Assembly: GCA_002179805.1 (NCBI GenBank)
Contig: NAVB01000443.1
Span: 1 to 64,000, forward strand
Origin: Acanthamoeba lenticulata
Lineage: Eukaryota > Discosea > Longamoebia > Acanthamoebidae
Reading direction: 5' to 3'
DNA: 64,000 nt
In this document: positions 29,875-41,322 of the stretch, piece after piece
How the letters are laid out: each line of letters begins with the position of its first letter
Numbering within the stretch: position 1 is the first letter of the stretch
Notes under the pieces: model-generated
Seen by the model: only the letters and a program-made list of their open reading frames with translations
Databases searched by the model: none
What the model was told of the DNA's origin: nothing
Position numbers and translations under genes: made by a program

Positions 29875-31422
29875 CTAGTTCCGGACTTTCAACCAGAACG
29901 CCGCGTGGGGATGATCTTTCATGAAGTCGAGCACGCTGTCCCTCCTGGACTGCGTCCGCGACGACGTCGACGCTGAGTCCTGCGAACGACGCGGCTGATA
30001 CACGGCGCAGTAATCGTCCTCTTGGTCGGGACCCTCCTCGATGTCCACCGACGAGCGCGAGCGCTCCACCTCGCCGTCGTCGTTGCTGTCGTCATTGCAA
30101 AGCGACATCTTGGCGTGCTTGGCCTCAAGGTGAAGGGCGACCATATCGGCCTGCTGGTCAACCTCGTAGGCGCTGACCCGAGGCTGATGCTGCGAGGTGC
30201 TCCTGCGCCGGCTGCTGGAGGCGGCGGCAGCTGCCGCCTGCAGGCGCCGCCCACCTTCGCTCATGGAGCGGCAACGCTTAACGGCCTTGCGGGCGGTGGG
30301 CTCGTAGTCGCCGTCCTCGTCGTCCTGGCCGACGGTGTTCCTCCTGCGACGACCAGTCGCCAGACCCCGGACGGACACGGCGGCCTCCTCCTCGAGCTCC
30401 TCTGATGAAGGCAGCGGGAGAGAACCACGCTTTCGCTTGAGGTAGGGCGACAGTGCCGGGATGGAGCCGATAGGCGGCAGCATCGGGGCTGACTTGCTGC
30501 GCTCCGCCGGCGAGATGTCGAGGTCGGCGTCGGAGAAGGGACTTTCACCGAGTGCGGGCATCGAGTGGGCGCGAGGCACGCCGGTCGCGCTGGTAGACTT
30601 GGCCGCGATCAGGATGTCGCGCTCCTGCAGGGCGAGCTTGAGCGTGTGCTCGAGCTCATGGCGGCGCTGGCGCTCGAGCTCGATGGCGGCCATAACCTTC
30701 TCGATCTGCTTCTGGCGCGGCTTCTGCTGGCCTCGTGTGCCGCGGCGCGTCCGACTGCTCACCGGGGATGTGGCGCCTTCGTCCTTGTCGACACCGTCGA
30801 CGGGAGCGAAGTATGTGTCGACACTGTCTCCCGCCGCGTTGGGGCGAGGAACAGAGGACGAAGACAAATTGGATGAAGACGGCACGGGTAGAGCGGGCGT
30901 GGAAGAAATGATGTCGGACAGGGCCATGAGACCGTTGGTCGCCGACGCGTAGGTGTCGGCGCTTGGCGAGGACATAGTAGGAATGGGCGACGAGGCCGGC
31001 GATGTGGTACTAGGGGCGAAGGCAGATGTCGAACCAGAGAAGGGCATCACAATCGTGGAGATGCCAAAGAGACCCGGCGACAGCGTGGACGGAGACGACG
31101 GGGAAGGCTGCGGGGCCGGCGAAGCGGCTGCCGTGGCGCATTCGGGCGGCGTAGACGGCGCAATCTGCGAACACCTCGACAAGAAGGACGACAAAGTCGG
31201 CAATCGCGAAGACTCGGCGGCGGCAGACTTGTTCGCGCAGTGCGCCATGGAAATGAGCAGCGGCAGGGCGTCGTCTTCCTCAGCAGAGGCGGCGGTAGGA
31301 CCACCCGAGCTGTTGTTGTTCAAGTGGTGGGAAGGCAGATGTGACGTGGATCCCGAGGAGCCCAACACGCTGCGAAGGGGCGGCAGACAGGTTGGCTCAG
31401 AAGAAACGGCGAGGCTCATCAT
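29875..31422 (-). CDS. unknown Ser-rich protein with basic coiled-coil segment
   Basis: The frame is open from about 31520 to 29875. The first in-frame ATG is 31422 (MMSLAVSSEPTC), giving 515 residues, but the preceding codons (LLSKLVEERTRTDPELRAALEIHF) look coding, so an upstream exon is likely. The sequence is Ser/Pro/Thr-rich, has a Lys/Arg-rich helix QKQIEKVMAAIELERQRRHELEHTLKLALQER that could form a coiled coil, nuclear-localisation-like clusters (LKRKRG, GRRRRN) and an Ala/Ser/Arg patch. I recognise no domain. Composition resembles the two homeodomain-type proteins in this window, so a nuclear role is possible. Confidence 0.65.
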   Translation of the reverse strand: MMSLAVSSEPTCLPPLRSVLGSSGSTSHLPSHHLNNNSSGGPTAASAEEDDALPLLISMAHCANKSAAAESSRLPTLSSFLSRCSQIAPSTPPECATAAASPAPQPSPSSPSTLSPGLFGISTIVMPFSGSTSAFAPSTTSPASSPIPTMSSPSADTYASATNGLMALSDIISSTPALPVPSSSNLSSSSVPRPNAAGDSVDTYFAPVDGVDKDEGATSPVSSRTRRGTRGQQKPRQKQIEKVMAAIELERQRRHELEHTLKLALQERDILIAAKSTSATGVPRAHSMPALGESPFSDADLDISPAERSKSAPMLPPIGSIPALSPYLKRKRGSLPLPSSEELEEEAAVSVRGLATGRRRRNTVGQDDEDGDYEPTARKAVKRCRSMSEGGRRLQAAAAAASSSRRRSTSQHQPRVSAYEVDQQADMVALHLEAKHAKMSLCNDDSNDDGEVERSRSSVDIEEGPDQEDDYCAVYQPRRSQDSASTSSRTQSRRDSVLDFMKDHPHAAFWLKVRN

Positions 31423-31911
31423 CTTCTCGTGTGTCTCCTTGGTACAAAAATGAATCTCGAGGGCTGCCCTGAGCTCGGGATCAGTACGCGTCCTCTCTTC
31501 AACCAATTTACTCAACAATCTGTTTCGTTGACATGTCAGGGTTAGCAAAATGGGCTGCGGCAACGCGTGAATTAAAGCGAACGGAAAAAACCCGCCGATG
31601 GCAATCCTCACGCACCGTTTTCCTGCACCGGCCTGGGAGTGGTTGTGTGGATCAAGAATGGAGGGCCTCACAAAAGAGGCGTCAGAAGCGAAGGAGAGAT
31701 GAAGTTGGCCAGTAAGCTTGAGTGTTGGGTGGGGCTCGGGGTGGTGGTGTTGCTTGCTAAAGATCACCGACAAAAGAGACACGAGGGTGGTGTTGCTGTT
31801 GGTGGCTGAGAAGAAGAAGAAGAAGAAGGGGCTGTGGTCGTGAAGAAAGAAGTTCAACGGCGCCGGTGGCGTGGGTTGTTGTTGTTGTTGTTGAGGTGAG
31901 GAGATGCACAC

Positions 31912-33467
31912 AGAAGTGGTGTTGGCCGTTCAGGAGTTCTGGCCGGGGTGAGGTGCGGATGGTAGTGGTGTGTGTATGGGTGGTGTGCGGGTGAAGAAGA
32001 AGGAAATGGCAGACAAGGGGCGCCCCAGGAGTCTGGCCGGGCAGGGGGGCGACAGACAAGGAAGGAAGGGTGGGGCCGATTGCGATAGCGAGTGGTGGTT
32101 GGTTCGGGTTGCCCCTCTATCTCTGTCTTTGACCGTTTTGAGCGGCTGCTCAGTCGTGTGCAGGGGCCGGTGTGGGGTGACTCGTTGTGGCGTCTGTCGT
32201 TCCCAATTTACCGACCACGTTTCTCCCACTTTCCTGGTGGCGGCGCTTGAGAGAACCAGCGGGGTGTTGGTGTTAACCGGATTGACGCGAGATGCACACA
32301 GCTGGCCACCGGTAAGCGAGAGAGGCTCTCTCTGTTCTGGCTGGCGCAGGATGGCCGAGTGGAGTGCCTCGTCAACGGACGTCTTGTCGCGAAGTCCTCA
32401 CGATGAGGGCCTGTAGCGACAAAAGCTGACTGCCACTGGGCGCACTTTCCTTTGTCCGCTTTGTAGCCACCTGCTTCCGGACCGCTTCTCTCCCGATTTC
32501 CTTGGCGTCTGTGGCAACTAGGTGCGCCCTCCCCCCCAGGTGCAGTGAACCTCGGCAACGCTCTCAAAGTTCTTGCCTGTGCTTGTGTTCGCGAAAGTGT
32601 AGGTTGTTCCCTCTTCCAGCAGTGGATAGAGAGACTCGGACAGGTGCACACTGAGAGAAGAAGTGGGGCCCACTTGCTTGCTGCAAAACAACTCGAAGAG
32701 ACAACCACAACTTACAAACACGAGAGCAGTTTGGGGCCTGTCCTTATCTGCCCCTTTGGGTAACCTGTGGCAAAGAGAGAAGGGGGCGGGCCCTTGTCTT
32801 TCTTCTGTCGTGTTGTGCTGCACAGCGACGAATGGACAGGTCTCGAGCACTCTTTCCCGCCCAAAAGGGCTCTCCCACACCAGATCCCGACCTTATCGGC
32901 AGCGCGCCGTTTGGGGCACCAGTCCAATTTCCGCCTCAAACTCCACCTTGGGGTATCCAGCAGAACATGTTTCATTTCAATTTGTTGTTGCCTCTGCCTG
33001 TGAGGCGCCCACTGATCGGCCACAGACTCAGCGCAATAAATATCTCTTTGTTGCTTGCGTGGGGGGAGGAGAACCACCAGATCCTCCTCCTTCCTCATCT
33101 CCCTCTCGCCTGACCAACACGTTCTTGAAAGAAAGAAAAAAAGGGTCTCGGTGTGGCCAAAGGCATCCGATCCTTCGCGCCCACGCAGGTCGGCAGCGAG
33201 AAGGCAGAGTTGCTTGAAGTGCTCCAAAACTGCTGCGCATAAGCCGACGACAGGAGCCCTGGCGTAACGTCCTTGCTCTGTCCTCGTGAAGTAGTTGATC
33301 GAGACCTCGCTGCCGTGAAAAAGGTTGAGGACGTGTCGATGCGGTGGTGGTCTATTACCCGTTTACGTGCCCGCGGTGTAGTGCGTACGAAGGAAGCGAA
33401 ATAGGAAGGAGAAGAGAGAGAGAGAGAACGGAAAAGAGGAGGAGGAGGAGAAGAGAGTAGAGATGTA
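31912..33467. other. 1.5-kb spacer with simple-sequence tracts, no supported gene
   Basis: The spacer contains CT/GA-rich stretches and short open frames without family features (for example 32663-33217 plus strand, Pro/Ser-rich). No RNA gene was seen. GA-rich repeats at about 33410-33460 sit just past the stop of the PAP2 gene. Expected content is 5' leader of the Ser-rich gene and the PAP2 3' region. Confidence 0.5.
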
Positions 33468-34802
33468 TTAGAGCGTTTCAGCTTGCTTCTTGTCGACGCG
33501 GTCAAACGGCTGACACCCGATGAGTCGGCCGAAGTAGAGCCCGAATATGATGAGGAGAGTCGCGAACATGGCGTCCATGAAGTAGTGGTAGCGCAGGAAA
33601 ATCGTGGCGAGCGTGATGCCAGCGGCAGCCACCTGAAGAAGAAAACAAAAACACGTGTTAACAAGGTCTGGGGCCCCTCTTCTCTGCCAACACCGATGAA
33701 CAGATGACTGTGGTACCTCACAGATACGGCCGTAGACGCGGTAGCCCAGCTTGGAGGCAGCCAGGGCGGGCACCCAGGTAAGCGCTACGTGACCTGAAGG
33801 GAAGGCACCGTACGAGTTCGCGGCGCCCTTCTTGATGGCGTCTCTGTTGTTAGGAAAAAGGACGATGAATGTGAGACCTCGCCAGGCATTTCAGGGCCAA
33901 AAAAAGGAGGAGAGGAGGGAGAGGGGTTCGAACCGCATAAGGTCGCCGACCCAAAAACCGCGCAGTTCGTTCTGGTACCGGTCGGCAAGATAGATGCGAG
34001 GGCTGACCGCGGGGAAGATGAAGTTGACCGAGTAGTTGAGGAGGTAGGTCCCGACGAAGCAGAGAAGCAGCATCTGGATCTTCCTCCATCGAGTCTTGTC
34101 GTGGCGCCAGCCGTTCTTGAAGCAGGCATAGAAGTAGTCGAGCCCCATGTAGATGACGAGCGCATTGCCCCAGATGTAGTAGCTGAAGTAGAGCAGCTGA
34201 AGGACCTCGGTGATGGAACGGCCAAGGAAGGAGTCCGGACCGATCCACGAGCTGCTGTCGGCCCACAAGGCGAGCTGGCCCTCGGGGAAGAAGCCGCCGA
34301 GGATCGTTCGATCGAGATTAAGCAGGGTCGAGTCCCAAAGTTCTCGCTCCATGAGGTGGATGGTCTTGTGCGTCCCGAGATGGTAGAGGAGCACCGCGGT
34401 AAGCATGAGGGCGATGAGGACGGCGCGCACGAAGGCGCGCAGAAGAAGATTTTCGGTGGGATGATAGAGCAGGAAGAGATGGCAAAAGAGAGCTCCGATA
34501 GCCCAGACAAAGCAGACGAAGATGGGGCCCACGAATCCGACGAGCGAGCCAAAGAGAGTCGACATGACGAGCATGTAGGAACACATGAGGAGCATTCGTC
34601 GATTGAGCGAGTTGGACGAGAGCTTCTCCATTTCCCGCTGTTTCCATTCTTTGTCCTCGCTAAAGTCATCTATGAGAGCTGAGCCCTTCTCCACATCTTT
34701 TGCCGATCCGCTGTTCAAGATTTGCATTTCGAGCTCGAGCGTATTGGCCACCGATTTCGTCTTTCGCATCCCACCACCGCTTTCATGGAGAACTGTATCC
34801 AT
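33468..34802 (-). CDS. PAP2-superfamily multi-span membrane enzyme (IPC-synthase/PAP2_3-like)
   Basis: ATG at 34802. A charged 70-residue N-terminus is followed by several hydrophobic helices (MCSYMLVMSTLFGSLVGFVGPIFVCFVWAIGALFCHLFLL, AVLIALMLTAVLLYHLG and more). The PAP2 active-site motifs are present after introns: NSYGAFPSGHVALTWVPA (motif C2, Ser-Gly-His) and FLRYHYFMDAMFATLL (motif C3, Arg ... His ... Asp). The RYHYxxD form is typical of the PAP2_3 group, which includes inositol-phosphorylceramide and sphingomyelin synthases, rather than soluble acid phosphatases. It probably transfers or removes a phospho-headgroup on a membrane lipid; the substrate is unknown. Confidence 0.85.
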
Positions 34803-35582
34803 TTCTTTGCTTCCAGAGGATGGGGCAGTGGTCGTCTATCGTCTCGAAGAAGAAGACCTGCTACTACTACTCTTGGCTCCTCGACGAGGAAGGCGCCGAT
34901 GTGGTATTGGAATGGGAAGGAAAGGAAATAAGGAGAGAGGAAAAGGCGATGGAGAGAGTCCAGAAATCGAGCGAATGGATGGTTATTTCGTCCTTTCGCT
35001 TCTTCTTGGTCGTTCTTGGCTGGATGGTTGTAGGAATTGAATACCACCAAAGAGAGCCGCGCGATAGAGGAAGCAATCAATTCCCACCACTGTGGTGTGC
35101 TGCGGGACGGCAACCGAACGACAACCAGCCTGTGCCTCTGAGCGCGCGCTTTGCGTGCTTCCATTTCCCTTTCATTGGCCGCCGGAGTTTCAACCAAAGT
35201 GCGCGACCGCACCAAACTCCCCGATGTGACCGACATCGCTGGCCTGCCGAAAGCCGGCTGCGGCGGAAGGTGGGGCGTGACTTTTTCTTTTTCTTCTTGC
35301 AAAAGAAAGAAAGAAAGAAAAACTCCACGACCCTTGCGCAACTAAAAGCTTTCTCACGCCGTACGGTGGAGTTTGAACTTTATGAAAGTGCAGCAGAGGA
35401 AAGGGGTTATGGATACAACGCTCTGTGCGTAAGGGCACGAAGCGAAAGAGAGAGAGAGAAAGAACAACAAGAAATTTTCTCATGTACAGAAGAGGAAGCA
35501 AAGAAGGCCGAAGAGGGTGAGGAGAAGAATAATCACCTGGGCGAGGCCGAAGTTGAGCGCGTCCGGGCGCGCAGCGTCGCCG
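34803..35582. other. 780-bp spacer, no supported gene
   Basis: It lies between the PAP2 gene start and the stop of the MORN gene. A 300-codon plus-strand open frame overlaps the PAP2 gene and has no recognisable features (Arg/Lys/Glu runs at its end come from GA-rich DNA), so I do not call it. Confidence 0.5.
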
Positions 35583-36431
35583 CTATGCAGCGATCTGTTG
35601 ATAACCGTTGCTGAACGGAAAACAGCAGCCAAGAAAGGAACGCTGCCAGGGCTGCTGCTTCTTGCCATCGACGTAGAATTCGTCGACCTTGAGCTGGCCG
35701 TCCTTCTTCCACTCCTTGCATTCGCCGTGTTTCACGCCGTTCTTGAAGTTCATTTGGAGGTAGAGCCTTCCATTGCCCCACCAGTGCCTACACAAGCCAT
35801 CCCGCTCGCCGTCTCTGCCCAGCGCAAGAAAGAGCCTGAGCGGTCGCGGTTCACCCTCTTGAGAGGATGGAGAGGGGGGGGGGTACTTGAAGTATGACTG
35901 CGACATGAGTTGAGAGTTCTTCCTCCAGGCGCGATACTCGCCATGTCGCCTTCCGTTCTTGTAAGTGCCGTGGCTCTTGAGCACTCCCTTCTCATTCCAG
36001 GACTTGGCGTCTCCGTGCAGCTCACCGTCAAGGTAGAAGCGATGGTTCCACACAGTCCCGTCCTCGTACCACTGCTTCCACTCGCCGTCGAGAAGCCCAT
36101 TCTTGTAGTGGCACAGCAGCTTTGGGCTCCCGTCTGGATACCACTGCTTGCAAGGGCCCTCCTTGGCGCCCTCTTCGTTGTACTGCTCGTACCACGCGAT
36201 TTGGCCGTTCGGGTGCCATTCCTTGTACTCGCGGAAGTACTTCCTCTGACGCCATGCCTTCATTTGCTTCTGCAAGCATTCCAACACCTCGGGCGGCAGT
36301 GCTTTGGTGCTCTCCTCGTTGAAGTTCCAAGCCACCACGATTGAGCACAGCTCAACCAGAGATTTTGCTTCTTTTGTTGTTGCGTTCATTGCCGAGTCGT
36401 TGCGGGTAGGTGTCGTCTCCTTGTCGTCCAT
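35583..36431 (-). CDS. MORN_2 (YwqK-type) repeat protein
   Basis: ATG at 36431. After about 70 residues come eight or so 22-24-residue repeats of the form xxWYxxGxxxxxxxYxNGxxxG (e.g. KEWHPNGQIAWYEQYNEEGAKEG, KQWYPDGSPKLLCHYKNGLLDGE, EYRAWRKNSQLMSQSYFK). The uninterrupted frame hides a 72-nt GT-AG intron (GTACCC...GGGCAG at about 35817-35890): removing it restores SYFKDGERDGLCRHWWGNGRLYLQMNFKNGVKHGE, in register with the repeats. The MORN_2 group is best known from bacteria. Its biochemical role is unclear; MORN repeats bind lipids or proteins. Translation of the intron would add a Pro-rich insert. Confidence 0.87.
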   Translation of the reverse strand: MDDKETTPTRNDSAMNATTKEAKSLVELCSIVVAWNFNEESTKALPPEVLECLQKQMKAWRQRKYFREYKEWHPNGQIAWYEQYNEEGAKEGPCKQWYPDGSPKLLCHYKNGLLDGEWKQWYEDGTVWNHRFYLDGELHGDAKSWNEKGVLKSHGTYKNGRRHGEYRAWRKNSQLMSQSYFKYPPPSPSSQEGEPRPLRLFLALGRDGERDGLCRHWWGNGRLYLQMNFKNGVKHGECKEWKKDGQLKVDEFYVDGKKQQPWQRSFLGCCFPFSNGYQQIAA

Positions 36432-36834
36432 TTCCTTCCACTCCCCCCTAACATAAACAGCAAAGATCAGTTACCGGATGAGTTCGCGCCGCAGCTCCTC
36501 AGATCGCGAAATGTGGCGTTCAATCTCGGCGAAGGAGAGATTTGGCGCACCTGTAAAGGCCCTTTACCTCTGATCCGGTGCGAACTGTTTTGTTGTTTGG
36601 AGGAGCCTGGAAAGCTTGGTCGTCTTCGCCTACTGGGGTCGTGTCCAGGGCGGTCGTAAGCTCGCAACAGCCTCTCCGCCGCGTTTGCCCTGCCTATCGT
36701 TGCCAGGGGCCTACTTGAACCGCGAATTTACGCAACAGTCGGCGCGTCCCACGCCGAAAATTCGCCGAGCCAACACCAGCCAATTTTTTTTTTTCGTTTT
36801 GTGGTTTTTATTTGTTTTTTTGTTGCTGCCTTTC
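36432..36834. other. 400-bp spacer
   Basis: It separates the MORN gene start from the TRAPPC1 stop. It contains a poly-T-rich stretch at about 36785-36830 and no gene that I can support. Confidence 0.5.
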
Positions 36835-37562
36835 AGGCAGGAGCGGGAGAGCTCCAGCAGGGCAAACTCTGCAAATACCTGACCAACTCAGATGAGAACA
36901 ACTCGCACTCCTTGAGAGACTCCTCGAAAGCCGGCGTTTCAGAGTTTCTGGAGTTGTTGTGCCCGTGAGTGTGACAACAGCCAAGCATCACAGTACGGTA
37001 CGGGAGGCTCACTGGCGCTATACCTTATCTTGAACAGTGGGTTTTTGATCACATACTCAACAAAAATGGTGGAGTAGATCTTGCGCAGCTCCTCCTTAAG
37101 ATCACCCACCGATGGGTCCGTCACAAGGATGAACCGTTTGCCCTGCGCTCAACACAAAGTGTTGTCACGGCATGCTGAGCTGATGCCTCCCCCCCCCTCT
37201 CTGCAGACAGCCGCGTGGCTTCTGCACGTCACAGCGACAGTTGAGTAGTACCGAAGCAGTCTCGAAGCAGTGCATCTTGTACACGTTGGTCGTGTATGCG
37301 AAGTACTCTGGAGTCTTACTGCACCTCATGCCCACCGCGCTCGTCAAGGGGTGCTAAGGGCGCACCACGAGTTGCACGGCAAACGCGGTGTGGAGGCGCC
37401 GTACCCAGTGGGCGACGTTTTGATGATAAATCGCTTCATCTCAAAGACCAGGCCGTACATGTTGGTTTTCATTTCCACCATGTTCACCTTTCGCGTTCTA
37501 TGCCACTCCTCGAAGAAAACGCAAGAGCCATACCGATTGAAGAGCAAGAAGCTGAAAATCAT
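36835..37562 (-). CDS. TRAPPC1: TRAPP complex subunit 1 (Bet5)
   Basis: ATG at 37562. The first exon, IFSFLLFNRYGSCVFFEEWHRTRK ... MYGLVFEMKRFIIKTSPT, matches the longin-like N-terminus of Bet5 (LYLFxRxGxCLxYxEW). Later exons give SKTPEYFAYTTNVYKMHCFETAS, GKRFILVTDPSVGDLKEELRKIYSTIFVEYVIKNPLFK and the end SETPAFEESLKECELFSSELVRYLQSLP. TRAPPC1 is a core subunit of the TRAPP complexes, which activate the GTPase Ypt1/Rab1 in ER-Golgi and autophagy traffic. The length (about 145 residues) fits the family. Introns are about 60-120 nt. Confidence 0.9.
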
Positions 37563-37660
37563 CTTAGGCACCCCGCCTCCCTCTGAATCAGGTTTGAATC
37601 TGAACTTGGGCAACAAAAAGAAGAAAAAAAAAACTTCATTTTCTGCGTGGAAGAGCTGCA

Positions 37661-39278
37661 TCACTGCTGGGCGGCCTTCTTCGCGGCCACCTTCTCCTTG
37701 CCCTTGCCGACCTCTTCCTGCTTCTTGGGAGCAGCCTTGACGAAGGGGATGAACTCAACACCGCCCAGGTAGGGCTGCAGGACCTTGGGCACGGCCACGC
37801 CCTCCGGCGTCTGGTAGTTCTCCAAAATGCAGCAGATGGTGCGCGTGGTCGCACACAAGGTGGCGTTGAGCATGTGCACGTACTTCTTCTCACTGTCGTG
37901 AGGAAAAGAGAAGAAAAGAAAGGAGGTCTGAGTACGACGTGGCGAACGCAAATAAATAACGGAGGAGAAGAGAAGGGAGGAGAGAGGAGGAACAACGCAC
38001 CCGCCCTGCTTAACACCACCACACCTGACCTCGAGGCTCCTCGACTGGTAGTCCGTGCAGTTGGAGGCCGAGACAAGTTCCCGGAACTCGGCAAAGGCAG
38101 GGAACCAGGCCTCAAGATCGAGCTTCTTGGCAGCAGCATTATTCAACTCGCCGGAGACAATGGCCACAACATGGTAGGGCAGCTCCAACTGCGTTTTAAT
38201 GTCAGTCACGTATGAAAGTAAGCTGTTGAAAACACTCACACAACACTTAAAAAAGCAGGCACTTCACATACAACACACACACACACAAATTTGGAGAGAG
38301 GATGATGAGTCATACCGACTGGTAGAAGGCCTCAGCAGTCTTAATCATGTTCTCGTGCTCCTCCCACGACTTCTCGGGCTCGGTAATGCAGAACTGCTCG
38401 ATCTTGTCAAATTGGTGGACGCGGAAAATGCCCCAAGTGTCCTTGCCATGGGCGCCAGCCTCCTTACGGAAGCAGGACGACGAGCCGGCATATCGGATGG
38501 GCAGATCCTTCGGGTCGAGCCACTCCTCAGCGTGGAAAGCCGAGATGGGCTGCTCCGAGGTGGCGATCAGATACTTTTCCTCTCCCTTCTCGCCGATGAC
38601 GGTGTAGAGGGCCTCGTCGAACTCCTCGAGCTGTGCAGTGCGGGCCATGACATCCTTGTTCATGAACAAGGGAGTCGACAGCGCGGTGTAGCCCCTCTTC
38701 ATCAGAAAATCGGTGCCGTAGGCAATGAGGGCCTGATTGAGGCGGACGCCGACTCCCTTGAGGAAGTAACCACGATGGCCGGCCACCTTCACACCCCTAT
38801 CGGGCTCATAGCCGTCGATCATCCACAGCAACTCATGGTGGTGAAGCCGAGCCGCCTCGTTAACCTTGAACTCGCCCCAGGTCGCAACGACGGCGTTGTT
38901 CTTTTCATCGTTGCTTACAGGCACGCTCTCGTGGACGATGTTACCGATGAGGTTGAGCTTCTTGTCGAGCTGCTCCTTAGTACGCTTGCACGCTTCCTCG
39001 GCTTCCTCCTCAGCCTTCTTCAGCTCAGCCATCTTCGGCTTCAGCGCGTCAGCCTCCTCGCTCTTCTTGGCCTTGTACAGCGCGCCGATTTCCTTCGACA
39101 GGTTCCTCTGATCCTTCTTCACCTCATCCACCTTGAACTGCAGCTTCCTCCATTCTTCATCGAGCGCGATGATTTCATCAACGATCTCGACCGGCTTAAA
39201 CCGCCTCCTCTGCGACTCTTTGATCAATTCGGGATTTCCTCCCTTCTCCTTCCTGAACAGATTGATGTCGAGCACCAT
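37661..39278 (-). CDS. SARS1: cytosolic seryl-tRNA synthetase
   Basis: ATG at 39278 (MVLDINLFRKEKGGNPELIKESQRRR). The N-terminal antiparallel coiled-coil arm that holds the tRNA long variable arm covers about residues 30-110. The class II core follows with RGYFLKGVGVRLNQALI (motif 1 region), SSSCFRKEAGAHGKDTWGIFRVHQFDKIEQF (motif 2) and LNATLCATTRTICCILENYQT (motif 3, after introns). The tail after LQPYLGG is the eukaryote-specific Lys-rich extension (KGKEKVAAKKAAQQ). It charges tRNA-Ser with serine. Three introns lie between about 38330 and 37890. Confidence 0.97.
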
Positions 39279-39595
39279 TTTGGTCTGTGTGTGTTGTGCG
39301 ACGATCGTCGGAGGTAAAGAGAGCAGCTGATGTGGATGGGGACACAAACAAATAAAAAACCAAAGCCGCAAGAAAAACGGTCAGCTTTCTTACACCGGGA
39401 AAAAACACAGAACCGAAGGCTTGGCTGCCAGGACGACACCGCTGGCGAAGAAGAAAGACAAGCAGTCAAGTCCGGCCAGACTCCTCGCCGGACCTGACGA
39501 CCTTCTGGTCGTCCTTCCTCCCTGTCATCAACGCGATTTCTATCCTCGCCTTATTGGTCGCCAAATAATTTGTTGCGGGAGCGCGATGCTTCGCG

Positions 39596-41322
39596 TCAGT
39601 TGTGCGTCGGCGTGAGGCTTCCAAACTCGATGAGCATGGCCACCAGCTCCACTGGCTTGGGGCTCATCATCTTCTCCATGGTTGCCATCTTGGGTTGTAC
39701 AAATGAAGGTCCGAAGATGATGCCTGGCCAAACACACGAAGAACAAATATCAGTCCCTTCATCTTTTAAGAGACGAAATACCTCGTGGGCTTACCTAGAT
39801 TGGCGCTGGTCATCATGTTGACCTCCGAGTGGTCTGACACTCTCTTCAAGAAAGCCAGCATGTAGTTGAGGAATATGCGATTAGGTTCAGGCAAGCCCTG
39901 ATCGAGCAGGGCTATCACGGCATCCACGCGGCCAGTTGGCATGTCTATTGTTGAAGACAGAGAAAGAAAGAGAACGGGATTGGTCCTCCCGCTTCACGAT
40001 CACTAAACCAGTAGTAGGACGCATACCCATGCAATCCATCAGCGGCTCATAGAGCGTGTAGGGGACGGGCGGCTCGGCCAGCGAACGGATAAACTCTTTG
40101 AGGAGACATGCCACTACATGGACGTCGACCTTTTCCTTTTCAAAGTCGACCAGCCCTATGCAGCGGGGCCGCCCCATACCCACCGCAGACACGCCTTTAG
40201 CCAATTGTGGCAATTTTTGCAGGCCGACTTTGAAGGGACACGCACCACCATGCGTGTTGAGGGCCTCCTTCCACTTGTTGATGTCAAGTTGGTTGCCCGA
40301 AAGGCGGAACAGGCCATGTGTGTCCAGCACTAGAGTTGCTCATTCACGTGAGCTCAGGCCCGTATGTGCAGCCCTCCCCCTTCCATCCAGGACCCTTGGC
40401 GCAGCGTACCTGTTTCGAGGTAATTGACGCAGGAGGTGACAGCCGCGGGCAACTCCCACGGCTGTTCATCTGTACGGAAGATCTCGCTGCCAAACGTGGC
40501 CCCCTTGGGCTTGTCGCCCTCGCGCCGCTTGAAGATGCCGGTGCCCTTGAGGAAGTTGGAGAGCACCTGCGCTTTCTTTGTCTTCTCGAGCTTCTTTTGC
40601 GCGTCGACGACTTGTGCGCTGCAGTTGTTCCCCACCGCCGCTGCACGACATGTCAAGCACAGAGACCGTGAGGTGAGCCAGACGGCCGACTCACATGGAG
40701 GTCGTTGGATGGCTCCTCCCGTACTTCCTGCAGGCAAGATGTTGCGATTCTCGAGGTCCTTCTTTTGCGGCCTTCGCAATGTGAGGAAGGACTCGAGCCG
40801 CTCGCTCGTTAGTCGGCGTCGTGAAAGGATGGAGCTCCCTTGAACTGCACGTAAAGAGGATCATCACGGGAGCACACCCGGGTAGAAAGAAAGTTTCATG
40901 AGTTCGTGTGCGGGGCAAGAGGGAACACCACGAGCATGAAGCAGCAGGTTGTTGCACTAACAACAAGAAGAGCCGCCGCGCGGTAATGCAAGAGAAACGG
41001 AAAAAGAAAAACGGGAGGTGAAAGGGAAAGAGGGACAGAGGCCTGTACCCGAGGACTCGTTGTTATTGAGGTCGTCTTGGGATGCGTTGCGCACTGGTGT
41101 TGCAACTCCCTCAGTGGCAACGGACTGAACATGGTCATGCGGGAACCAACCTCTCCGTCCATTGAGTTCACCCTCCAGCCACCCAAAGGAGGCGTCCAGC
41201 TGGACGAGTTCGTCGCCTTCGTTGAAGCTGAGTTCTGATTCATGTTGAGCCGTATAGCTCCTTACCGCCCGGAGCCGTATGCGAGTCTCCGACTTATCGT
41301 CCTCCCTCTTCGAAGCAAACAT
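39596..41322 (-). CDS. SH3-RPEL-RhoGAP protein
   Basis: The proposed ATG is 41322 (MFASKREDDKSET); an alternative is 41385. The N-terminus is an SH3 domain (RAVRSYTAQHESELSFNEGDELVQL ... WLEGELNGRRGWFPHDHVQ). After introns, at about 40815-40735, SERLESFLTLRRPQKKDLENRNILPA fits the RPEL consensus for G-actin binding (L..FL..RP....L...NIL). A coiled segment and the RhoGAP domain follow: GLFRLSGNQLDINKWKEAL contains the arginine finger, then VDVHVVACLLKEFIRSLAEPPVPYTLYEPL, LPEPNRIFLNYMLAFLKRVSDHSEVNMMTSANLG and IIFGPSF. It should inactivate Rho/Rac/Cdc42 GTPases, possibly in response to G-actin. It is divergent from the Polo-like kinase gene. Confidence 0.88.

Noticed and set aside
34700..35614. 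304-codon plus-strand frame between PAP2 and MORN genes
   Set aside because: Overlaps the PAP2 5' exon antisense and consists of GA-rich low-complexity sequence with no recognisable motif.
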